Of a stretch of DNA of 64,000 nt, positions 33,701-44,824 are shown in pieces. The notes below the pieces were generated by a model. It was not told where the DNA came from and did not search any database. It saw nothing but the letters and a program-made list of their open reading frames with translations. The translations under genes and the position numbers were made by a program. Positions within the stretch are counted from its first letter, which is position 1. The number at the start of each line of letters is the position of its first letter. Source of the stretch: Zygnema cylindricum (Eukaryota; Streptophyta; Zygnematophyceae; Zygnematales; Zygnemataceae); assembly GCA_037447655.1 (NCBI GenBank), contig JBBHKE010002497.1, positions 86,828-150,827 of the forward strand. Reading direction: 5' to 3'.

Positions 33701-36700
33701 TTCCAGGATGACCACTCCTTTTTAAACTATACATCAAACCCAGAGCTTGCCAGTCAAAATACGAGTTGCACTCTACTGAGAAAAGAGTAGCAATTTTTGG
33801 GCGACCCTCCACTTGACGAGGCTCCCAATTGGAAACATCTTTCGGGACATTGGACGGTAAGACCTCGAGAGATGATCGTTCCTCTCCACGAACATTGGTA
33901 CCGTCAGATTCTGATGAGGTGCTTTGGCCACTAGTACCATCCGTACTATCAGATTGAACCCCTCCCTCTTCTTGGACAACTGTAGCTTCAGATTCTTGAT
34001 TTTCTTGGGCACCACTCTCCTCTTCCTTAGTGCCTTGCTCTCCCTCTCCCCCTCCCTCGACAGCAGTGGTTTCAGAATCATCGGTTTTTTCCCCTGCGTT
34101 CTCCTCGCTCTCAGTCTGAGCTTCTCCGTCTTCTTTGACCTCTGCAGTGTCAGAATCTGCCCATATATCTTCCACATGAGCCTTCTTTTCAGGAACAGGC
34201 TCTGGAAGTCCTGAAGATGTGCTTTGCAAAAATCTCTGGGCTAATTTTAACATAGGTTCATCGGCAGTTCCTCGCAAGAGACTACCAGCTCCCATTTGTG
34301 GATCGTTCCTCATTGCCTTGCGAATATTTTCCCTGCACATAAGCAGTTCGTACTGTTCAAACAACTGTATGATTATTATGATATCCATGATCATATATAT
34401 AGAATATATATAAACGTATATACGTATCTATTTTACTGCATAATTATATGATTATGTGATTATATGATTGTATCATAATATGATGATATGAATGTGTGAT
34501 TTTTAGCCACACTAATAAATTATGTGGAAGGATTCAAAAGGGTGACAGCTTTTTTATGCGTGTTTTCATTGTCATTGACCTATACGTGTGCTAATTATTA
34601 CTGCTCTAGACATCTTTAAAAATCAACAGCACTGCAAATGGAGAGTGAACACTGATACAATTACCGTGAATGGCAATGGAGACAGAAATGTCAAATGCTG
34701 TACAGCAATTTCAAGGGTCGACAGTGGACAACCACCTGAATTAATACAGACAGGGACGTTCTACCATATCACAAACAGTTATTTTTTAGTAGCTCTTTTC
34801 ACTAATATTTCCCACTATTTCAGCGAACCATGTTCATAAATTTTACACAACAAGCTCCCTTCACAAACCTCTCTTGTAAATTTGGACGTTTTACAAAACA
34901 TGAGATAGGTATTGTTGATCAATATTGCAACAACCACAAGTTACAGTATTATGATGCATTTCCGAATAGCAGACACTAGTGGGTTTTAAAACATACACGT
35001 CCATTAGCTTGTAATTTGCAGGGAAACAGAATGTGTAGAATGGGGATAAGTTGCAACTTGTGAAAAAATTATATCAAAACTTAATAACATAGCTGTCATT
35101 CGTGGATATTAAATGTCTCTGTATACCCAGGAACATTTGGCAACTCCATTGCCAACATCTAAATTCCATGACGTTTGTGCAACTGTAATGTAATGTTTTT
35201 GAGAGAGAACACCTGTCACAGTACATATAAGCGTACTCAATTATGCTCTTCAAGGTGTGTCTGATAGGAATAATACCACTAATTAAGGTTGAAAACGAGC
35301 AGCTCTAATCAGCAGTCAGAAAACCCTTTCGCTAGCCTCAAATACTAATATACTTGTCCTAGTTACCATGGATATCCTAGCCTGTACCAGTCGTTTCTTG
35401 GCTGAAGTCTTCACACTTGTGAATAAAAGATAAGAACCACTCACTTGAGATAAGTTACATAAGTAGATGGTGCTGGTTCTGGGCAATTATGAGTTGCATG
35501 ATGAATTAGAAGGCCCTCATTGAGAGTGTTCACACACTCGATGCTCAAAAAAGCTGCTCTCTTTTTCCTTTCTTCAGGATCATTCACCTGCCTTCCCAAT
35601 TGAGCAAAACGGCTCTGTCTTATGAAAATGCCGAGCCCTGGGCTTTACAGGTTGAGACCAAAATATCACTCGCGACAAATCTTGCAAATGTTCTGCTTGA
35701 GGGCAAATGTAGGTCTAAGGAATATAACATTTCTATAAGTGAATTCAGGAGACCACATGAGAGGATTTGCAATCAGACAAACTGTCTTTTATTGCCAATA
35801 AAGAATTTTGGTATAGATTACGAGAGCCAAGTTAACAATGTTGTATCCCATTGAGCAACGGTATGCTCATCATTTCTCCTTATCATCTAAATCAATTAAC
35901 TTTGTAGACTTCCATGCAGCAATAATGTCAAAACAGGAGCTCAACATGAAAGACAAAATTCTTTGCAAACATTCCTTTAGTATCCTAATTGCAGATCAGC
36001 AAAAAGGACTATTCAAGCAACCCGTTGCTGAAACAAACTAAAATATGATCCATGTAAAAAAATAAAAAACATACTATTAGACAACTGTGACAGTGTACAT
36101 ATCATGGGTTGCAGTGGCGGAAAATGCGTTCAAGCAAACATGTGAAAAGGCAATGTCAAGATTGACGGAAATGTGAAGATTGAGGTTGGGTACCAACATC
36201 TTGAGGAAATGGGGGTTGATCAAAGAGTCGATTGCAGTCATTAACGATGCGGTCATTGCTATGCGATGACTTGCCAAAGGTCCAGCTACCAACGGAGAAA
36301 CTGAGACCGTAGTGAAGAAGTTTTGGGTCTTCATTTGGCTCATATCCCGGATAGAGCATAATGTCATTGTCAATTTGATGTCTTAACTCACACTGCCAAT
36401 GCACAGAAACAAGCATCAGCTAAAAACTTCCTAGGATACATCCAAAAATAGCTTCACAATTTTTGTGATGATTGTGAATCGAATGTCCATCACAATTCTT
36501 TTTCGAGGAAAGAAAATGAAAAAGCCAACAGAGAGGATTACCATGCAAGGATAGAAACACAAAATTAAATTGTTTTGTTGCAAATATAATGGCTCGCAAG
36601 CATTGTGTCGGTCATGCAAACTGGATAATAAGTCTATCCCGTGCCATTGTCGTGAATATTCAGAAAATAAGTCCAGGTGACATATGCTTATGATCATGCT

Positions 36701-39390
36701 CCAAAGAGGACAAAGGATTACATGAATAACAACCCTTTCAAACTGTTAAAACGAAATCAAACGAAAGCTCGAAATTAAGAATATCGACATAAGATACATT
36801 CTTTTTTTGGGCTAACTGTTTTTAGACCAGGTTTTGACTTTCTAGGAAAGTTCAAAAATCTGAAATTTGATGAGCTGGCTGCAAAGAAGTTTTCGAACAT
36901 TTTTTAACAACGTTGGAAAAAAAAATTGGAGGCTGGAAACTGTTTAAAAAACTGAACAGCACTTCAGACGGTGGCACAAAAGCCTGTACAATAAGCGTGT
37001 CTCTTTTCAATTTCTTTCACTGAAATAGTTTCCATTTCAGTTTTGTAATGTTTTTCAAAACATAGGTGCTCTTTGAGTAGAAAAATCGTCCAGGCTAGAG
37101 AAGAAAAAAGGCATACCTCAGCTGCTCCAAATGAGTAACCATACATTTCACTTATCCATCCATGGCCATAAATGTCACCGGTTATGTTGGTTGCATAGTG
37201 GGCTGTATCTGCTCGTACTTCCTCCGTTTTTGACAACCATAATGGAGCTAATTTACGAATGTCATCAATATGCAACACTAAGAAACCACCTACTTTGTCA
37301 CAAAGATGAGGATTCTTCGTGTGCAATTGTGCTAAAATGTTGTCGCAACCAATGAGATAACTGCCAAAGCCACAGTAGAACAGGTGCACTCCAGCACAAA
37401 ATTAGAAATATCTCCCAAAATGAGCACTCAAAACGAGTAATGACTGCTGTCACTCTTCACCTCCTGGTTACCGGCAGCCTCGACAGATACCTTTAGTTAA
37501 CTGTCAATGAGCATTTTCGCATATAAGGATTCAGTCGCTGAGAAACAATACAAGCTTCGAGTATGTGGATGTGATTCCTCACCCATAATAAGCAGCCACA
37601 GGACGGCCTTTCTCCGCTTTCATTTCCCATGGAGTAACAGGGGCTCTAATTATCATGTCAGCGTCCAAGATTACAACCCAATCTACATTATGGGCGTCTT
37701 TGCTTTTTTCAATCCAATCTAAAACACCCTTGGGTTTATTGATGGCAGGATACCTGCAATAAACACAAATAAGGGGTATAAGAATGTGCGGCTTCAATAG
37801 AAACATTACAATCTCCATTCCACACGCTGGACAAAATAAACGCAATTCAGATATAGTCATATGCCCACACGTGGTTTAGAGTTGAAAGCCAAAACCATCC
37901 AATTTCCGTTAAGTACTGGAAGTGTAACTACTTTTATTCCTGGTGGTCTATACGGCGTATAACACCAGATAAGTGCAGTGCAAAACATACAATCTCCCCA
38001 AGTCTTGAAATTGACTTGGATCACCAAGCAAAGGAGAAGGAGATGACTAATAAAAGCACATCCATCAAAGTTCCAGCATTGACGGCCAGAGGACTATCTT
38101 CAGCGACCAACACAAGGTAGTCTTTCATGTTTACAAATAAACGCTAACATGAGCCGACAAAACTTGATGATCAGATCAGGGGGATTGTATCTGTTAACAT
38201 TACTGTGACCTATTTGAGGACTACAAAAGCCTCGACAAGATTATAAGAAAAAAATAACTGTGGGCATTTCTGGCACAAAGGACATGTATACAATGGTACG
38301 GTCATCTGTCGCATGATAAATTACCTTACGAATGATAAGAATTAGAAAGAAGGAAAGGGTGGAGGGTGTTTCTGGAAGATTTTCCTTTGCAACTTATGCG
38401 TCTGCATTAAACCTTTGTTTTTTGATTTAATTGCAGAGAGAGACAATAGCCTATACGAAGCCATTCAAAAGCATTAGTGAATTTGTGTCAGTTAACTTTG
38501 GGCATCTCACCAATCCAGAGTCCGAGGATGATGAGTCCAAGAGGGAACGACAAATGTGGGCGCTAAGTCCATATTGGGGTAAGTTTTCAAAACCTCCTCC
38601 GTACAACTGAGAAGCCTTGTTATTGGACCAGGCTGACGACTTTTCCTGCATTATCCGGCAAAACAATATAGATAAAAGGGAGTGTATTGCAAATTTATGT
38701 ATTTCTAGACATGTAATTTGGCAAGAATGTTACTGTCGCCACACTGACACAAGATCTATAAAATAAAATGCAAAACACAATTTAAAATAATTTCATCAAC
38801 TTTAACTTTCTGTTTGCAGATCACTGATGTATATATTTGTTATTTTCTTAAAGATCCTTATCCTAGTAGAATGGAAAGCAATATGGAAAGAGCAAATAAC
38901 ACACTTTGTCAAAATCTACAAAGAAGGATGTTTTTGAGATACGACCATTTTTATTATTCGGAAAAAACTCAACGAAAGGCAAAGCTGGTCTGATACTCGA
39001 CAATATAATTGGTGGTATAAAGAATGTTATGTTTCATAAAGTGACAAACTATAGAAAACTAAGCATATAACATCAACTCTTAGATGATCTCTGTCCGAAA
39101 TAAAATAAAGAGTGGGTCCAATCAAAAACAGCTTGTGAAAATAGCACAAGAAGGCGGTTTTGATTTAAGTTGCACCTGTAACTGTGCATAACTCCAATTG
39201 TTTGCCAATCAAAGTAAGGACCGCATTCTACAGAAAATAAAGTATGCATTCTTTGAGATTTTCCAGACTCTTCTTCTCTAGATTTAATAAACTCTTGAAG
39301 TGATCGGAAACGATCATTGTCTTTCGCCAGAGTTTGATGGATCAGTAGACATAATATTCCTATAACCAAAGGAGTCCTAACAGGAGCCAT
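30785..39390 (-). CDS. Peptidyl-serine alpha-galactosyltransferase-like protein, two GT domains
   Basis: Ten exons in transcript order: 39390-39176, 38645-38511, 37753-37583, 37360-37117, 36392-36198, 35587-35445, 34332-33586, 33090-32920, 32501-32258 and 31837-30785. They join in frame to 1,105 residues. A signal peptide (MAPVRTPLVIGILCLLIH) and a C-terminal membrane segment (1036-1054) suggest a lumen-facing type I protein. Each half repeats HTLFSVECGPYFDW or ATLFSVECNSYFDW, WYPAINKP, VVILDADM (Asp147/149 and 647/649, the DxD metal site), KTEEVRAD and GWISEMYGYSFGA. Proteins of this kind in plants and Chlamydomonas add galactose to serines of hydroxyproline-rich proteins. Acidic linkers follow each half, including four PEVKE units in the second. 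The family has one to two such domains, and the long linkers are unusual. Confidence 0.9.
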
Positions 39391-40024
39391 GAAAACCTAA
39401 AATCCAGTTTCCAATCACCGGATTCCAAAGAGCTTTATTTGCAGAAAGACAAAAAGTATATATATTTATATATAGTTAAAAAAAACTGTCTATTTTCTGT
39501 TTGTTTTGCGGATTACGGCTGTTATTGCATTACCTCTACCATTATTCCAATCATAGTAATAACTTCCTACCTTACTAAATATACTTCTAGTATTGCAAAA
39601 AGTCATGAGCATTGCCAGGATGGCCCTCTCTTAGAGACTGGCATAAATAGAAATAGAAATTGTTGGAGGTGACAAACATTTTGAACTTAGAATACATTTG
39701 ACAAATTCTTGGAGTCAAATGAAGATGCTCGTACGGTGTGCAGTTATTGCGCTGCACAAGAAATGTGTGGAAACAATTGGAAACACTATAATTTATTCAG
39801 GTACTATACGCGTGTTACGAAAAAACAATCGTGGATAGCATGAGTATAATACGGGAAAACAGCGTTTGCTAAGTTTATTCTTTACAAAATTGTACGGCCG
39901 ATTCCAGATCTCACTGAGGATCTGTCAAAAAATCTTTCAGCATATGGAATCGTGATAACAGTGAATCTAGTTTTGGCTTGAAACGACGGAATGAAACTGC
40001 TAAACCATATGTAATTTTAGGACC
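39391..40024. other. Upstream region of the SGT gene
   Basis: This is non-coding AT-rich DNA 5' of the minus-strand gene, ending at the target-site duplication of the hAT-like element. No promoter motif is assigned. Confidence 0.4.
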
Positions 40025-41373
40025 GAAACAACTACACCGCGAATCGTAATTAGAGTAATGAAAAAATTAGAGTATAAAAACTAAAAAAAACAATTAGAGT
40101 AATGAACGCTAATTTATGTGATAGAGCTTTTTCAACTATGAAGTTTACTCTAATTTATTTAAGTATTCTAATTTGGCACGCTAATATCCTCTACTGTAAA
40201 TAAGGTATTTGTACAGAATTTGTCAAAATGTACAGTTTATCGTCACTATGACGTTTGCACTACGCGGTTTGTTAAAACGCAGTTACATGATAACGGCCTG
40301 TATTAAATCATTATTTGTACTTTTTTACTTCATAAAGTACAATTTTGCACGGTCGGAGGTCGTCCGTACTCCACAGTATTTAAAACGAACCTATATTAGA
40401 ATCAAAAACGCTAATTAAACTTTACCTTAAATAGAATAATGAAAAAATTAGAATCATTTACTCTATTTCATGTGATAGAGTCGAAATTTCGTGCGACCGA
40501 ATTAGAGTAATCTACTCTAATTACGATTCGCGGTGTAGTGTTGGGTATCGGGTAAATTCATATCGCGATAATCTCGATATTCGATATATTGAATATCGAT
40601 CGAGCCTCGATATATCGTACCGAGACCAACATAAATTATAGCGATATATATCGCGATATATAGTATTTTTTAAATTTATTTTTTTTATTTTTTTATATAA
40701 TATGTTATTTTAGCGAAAAAGTTAAATTGTCTAAAACGCCACGTACGCCGTGATTTTCGTTCCGTGACTTAAAGGTAGACGCCGCAAAATGTAACCGACA
40801 AAAAAGTACTAATTCTGAAATTGTAATGATTAATTATTTGGGGTATGGTTACACGAGGAGGTCTCTGCAATAGTACGGACAGCAAAATTTATGTATTACA
40901 GAGGCCTTGGTACATCGCGTATCTTTTGTCAAAAAGTTTTACATACGTGTTCTGATATGAGTGGTTCCACGTAAGATGACTACCAAATCTCAAAAATCAT
41001 CGAATATCTGGAAACCAACCTTTTTCGTCTGGAAAATCGTACCTACGTATGACGTACGTGTACTTCACAAGTGTACCTCGTCAATGTACCTCAGAGATCT
41101 CCTTCACTCTGCTGACTTTCAGGAAAAAACCGTATTTCTTTCCGGCAAAGATTTTACGGTCACTTTGTCCGAAGTCACGAGACTTTGAAAACCTGTGGGA
41201 TTTTTTTTTTCTTCTTCTTTTTTTAGCTTCGATATATCGAAAATATATCTGAGATACATCGCGATAATTTGAAATTCAATATATCGAAGCGATATATCGA
41301 TTATCGGGTACCTGAAATTCGATATATATCGAATATCGGCAAACGGTCCTCGATACCCAACACTAGAAACAAC
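40025..41373. mobile_element. hAT-like non-autonomous element with 8-bp target duplication, carrying a nested element
   Basis: GAAACAAC at 40025-40032 and again at 41366-41373 is an 8-bp target-site duplication. The element ends are TAGTGTTGGGTATCG on the left (its TA at 40033-40034 is separated from the rest, which resumes at 40538, by the nested element) and CGATACCCAACACTA on the right, a 15-bp terminal inverted repeat. Subterminal regions are packed with CGATATATCG-type palindromes. hAT transposons make 8-bp duplications and have TAG/CAG-type ends. No transposase is visible, so it would need help from an autonomous relative. Confidence 0.85.
40035..40535. mobile_element. 501-bp element with TA target duplication, nested in the hAT-like element
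   Basis: The ends CACCGCGAATCGTAATTAGA and its reverse complement form an inverted repeat of at least 20 bp. TA flanks both sides (40033-40034, 40536-40537). Inserting at the first two bases of the hAT-like element explains why the latter's left end looks displaced. TA duplication fits Tc1/mariner-like or related elements. A related 212-bp element lies at 48721-48932. Confidence 0.8.
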
Positions 41374-41389
41374 AACGATACCATACTCC

Positions 41390-43420
41390 AACTTATGTAA
41401 ATGAGAGTACGGTAGGCTTCTCGAAAACAAAACGAGGGTGGAAGCAAACAGAAATAAAAAAGCAGGTCGAAATAAATAAATAAACCAACAAAATAACAAG
41501 GGCAACCAGCTAAGGACATCAAAAGGGACATAAAAGCACAAAACAACAACAAAATAGCGCATCCAAAACAAAAACCACCTAAATGAACTTCAACATAGTA
41601 GAAGCAACCATGTTGCTCTACGTAGCGGGTTCAAGGAGTTTTGGAACACATTAGAGATTCATTACAAAATAGCAGATTAAAGGAGGATAACAGCTTGCAT
41701 TAGTTAACAACCCATGGTTAACCTCATCGGCAAAAAGAAGTAAACACAAAACTAAAAGGGCTCCTGAGATCACTCCTCTCAAAAGAGCGTCGACCACAAG
41801 TATGGAGGAACTCATCAAAACCATCCTTCAAACAACCAAATATCTCGCAAATAAAATCAATAAAATCATCGAATAAAATTAAGGTGTGCGCATTCTTACT
41901 CCTTTTTCTAAACAACGTCACTCAAGAATACTCCAACATGTCAAGCAGCTTAACGGTTGTCTAAAATCGAGAAGATTTCGTAAAAACAATGTCACCAAGA
42001 ATACGACAATCACCCTCGAGCGAACAATATTAATATGTTACAATAAAAGACTATGTGAAAACAACTCGATAAATTTAATGCATGCTCTCGAGTCTTACTA
42101 CTGTCGTGAATAGTGTTGTATGCTTGCATCAACTCTTCGTTGTAGAAGTAGTTAAGTGAATGTACGTCATTTGGCTAAAACACACGATCACAAAAAACAA
42201 GGGAGTCGATAAAATAATATAAGGAAAACCAAGCCCGAACTCAAGGGCGGTGGTGAGTTGAGCAAGACGAACGTCATACTAAAAAAAAAAATGTTGCCAA
42301 TAATCAATTTGAAAAACAAGTCAATTGAAAGAGAGTGAACGGACAAGTGAAGAATTTGAGGGAAACAGTATGAGAATCTTGAATCGAACAGTAGCGACAA
42401 CTTTATCGTAATGTAATCCTCAAACAACCGTAACATGCATCGTAATAAAGGGAGAGAAAATCCTTGTACTCGATAAAAAAAAGGCAGGAAAAAATAGGTC
42501 ACCTTTTAAATAGACCACAAAAAATAAAACACATAGTTAGAACCATGAAAGATGATGGTAAAAAAAATTGGGATACCCCCATTCAGGAGAAAAAAAGGTA
42601 AAGGTGGACATAATAAGCATCAACTCACGAGGTAGACAACAACTGTCACACTTGGTGTAGATCATAAACGACACCAGTTCACAAAAAAGAAAGGGATGCT
42701 TGAATGCAAGCCAAAATTATAAATACGACCAAGTGTCCTTTGACACGTCAAAACGCGGGGGGTGTCTATCAAGCGATCGGAGGAAAAGGAAAAAAGGTAG
42801 GGTAAAAGTAAAGGTGGGAGGGGAAGTCTATATGAGGTTAACAAGGCATTGGGTGAATCACCTAGTCGTAAGATAGAAAACCATATAATTCGGGAGTTTG
42901 CCTATATAGGATAAATTAGTTTCAATAGAGTGATAAAAAGTTGGGTCACAAAAGTATCTAAGCCAAATGTACAACTTAACGAAGGAATTCCCTCGAATTG
43001 AGTGCGGTTTATAAATTTAAAAAAGGGGTAAAAAGACAGATGATATAAAAACGTGATTAATAAACACAATTGTACGGAGCGATGTCTTCATAATTTTTTA
43101 GGATGGTATCAACCGGTTGACAAGGCATATTATACGCGTGTCATCCACTAACAACGAGAAGGGACAAAAGGGGAAATTAAAAACTATGAGGGTGCGGTAA
43201 TCAGTAAGGTTTGATAAAGGTCCGCCAAGAGGGTCACCTTGACGAGTGACGATTGAAGAGGATAGACAGATCAGTGACACTTTGTTGTAACAACATACCC
43301 AATCGACTACTAACACCTTCATTTACATCAACATTACAAAATAAATCTATACCTCACAACGTGTATGAGACCGGATGGTAAGCTCAAATCATTATGACAC
43401 GTCCTCATGATTTTTGTTAA
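41390..43420 (-). pseudogene. Decayed LINE-like reverse transcriptase
   Basis: On the minus strand at 43322-43098 I read VTRQGDPLGGPL, followed by LLVDDTRI about 35 residues later. This is the RQGDPL...xDDT arrangement of non-LTR retrotransposon reverse transcriptases. The frame is broken before and after. Farther along at 41921-41724, FGCLKDGFDEFLHTCGRRSF resembles the fragment at the window start, and the following minus-strand DNA is T-rich, like a 3' end. The hAT-like element is inserted in this 3' end. The borders are approximate and nothing functional remains. Confidence 0.6.
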
Positions 43421-44091
43421 GTGAGCCCACGACAGGTTGTTAAGTGTGCCCACGACAGGCTTTCTGCACCAGTTTTGGGCCCTTTGGCGTCAATCTTGAG
43501 GCTCTCGCCAATATCCAAATTCACCCAATACGTTGATTTGGTTTTGGATATAGGCTTAATGCCAGTATAATGTTCAATTATCTTGCTATGATTAGCTGGG
43601 CGATAACAACTTTACAAAGGGCACCTTACGACTCGAAAAAATAATGGGTAAATTTGGTAAAGTTGTGCCTTCCAAAGGTTATAGGCCAATCTAATGTTAA
43701 AAGCAAGGTCAAACGGAAGTCATGGTAGCTTACCAGACAGTCAATTGCTCGTCTCAAGCCGACATAAGTAAAATTTGTTAATAACGTCCAAGTTGTAAAC
43801 TTGCATTCTTAAAAATTGTCCAAGTTGTAGTTAGCTAGAAGGGAATACTTGCCCGATCCCATTTGGGCGATGCCCGTCCCATGGGTATGGAACCCTCACT
43901 ACCCCGAGGGTGGGGCACTCTCAAATCATCAACACATTTTTAGCGCTAGGTTTAATTTTGTGCGATTTTCAAACTTGACTTTGGCCAAATCCGAAATCGC
44001 ACCAGTTATCCGCACCTGCCAATATCTTTACTCTGAATCTCCTTTCCCTACAGGACACTTGCCGCCATACGGTCTGTACGAATTTAATAGC
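43421..44091. other. Non-coding stretch between LINE relic and repeat B
   Basis: No gene is seen. GAGCCCACGACAGG and GTGCCCACGACAGG (43424-43459) form a short tandem repeat. The plus-strand frame from 43849 belongs to repeat B and its border and is not accepted as a gene. Confidence 0.4.
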
Positions 44092-44415
44092 TCCAGTAAG
44101 AGCGATGTACCTTTCACATCCGACGCCATGGCTTTGTCCCTTTCTTCCTTGGGATCCACTGGAGACATGCCACGTGTCAATCTGTCTGCTTTTCTGGCAA
44201 AAGCCGCCAAAAGAGCCATTCCGGGATGCCGGCGCTCACGCTGGCCGTCCGCTCGTAATTTCTCATTCAAATTCGTCCGTTCGATTCCGGCGGGGCGCTG
44301 AATGTTCTTTTGCGTCCGTTGTACTTTGTGTCCGTCGTCCTTCTTCCGTTCCATGTTCACCAGTTTTCAGTAAAATAACGTACATTCCCGTTTAATTCCT
44401 GTTCAGTTAACCGGA
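44092..44415. repeat. Dispersed repeat B, copy 2
   Basis: This is the partner of 16376-16700, with roughly four bases in five shared by eye. Homology continues loosely to about 44608 (AAAAATCGCACGTTTTGAAC against AAAAATCGCACGATTTGAAC near 17100). The minus strand keeps a 110-codon open frame (44360-44028, LLAAFARKADRLTRGMSPVD) that is broken in copy 1. This may be the leftover of an element protein; it is unrecognised. Confidence 0.8.
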
Positions 44416-44824
44416 CAGAAAGTACTTCAAAGTGCAACGTAACTTTTCGACAAAGCTCGTACGTTTTCGTAAAAACCGGACATTTCTTCTAAATTTGCCG
44501 TTCAGTTTACCGGACAGAAAGTACGCCGCGTTTTTCCCGATTTTTTCAAGAGTCACGAACTATACGTAGAAATCGGGAAAAAGGAAAAAATCGCACGTTT
44601 TGAACATCTATGGAATAATGCGTTCCCACATTTGAACAGTGCTCGCAACTGCTCCATAGAACCCAACAGCAATGGTTCCAAATTCCATTGCCAAGCTTTA
44701 CAAGTTTCCCTCCATTTTTTTTGTTTGTTTTGAAGACTGCTTCTTCCGTCTGTCTTCTCCAGCTCCCAGCTGACAATTGCTTATTCTTCCTTCTGTTTTC
44801 TTTCGTTTCATTTCTGCAACAGTC
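44416..44824 (+). promoter_or_regulatory. Presumed promoter and 5' untranslated region of HAT1
   Basis: The 410 bp before the HAT1 start contain the tail of repeat B up to about 44608 and then a pyrimidine-rich leader (TTTGTTTGTTTTG, CTTCCGTCTGTCTTC). No TATA box is convincing. Assigning it as promoter rests on position alone. Confidence 0.3.

Noticed and set aside
44028-44360. 110-codon minus-strand frame in repeat B as a host gene
   Set aside because: The homologous frame in the other copy has several stops, so it belongs to a repeat rather than a host gene.
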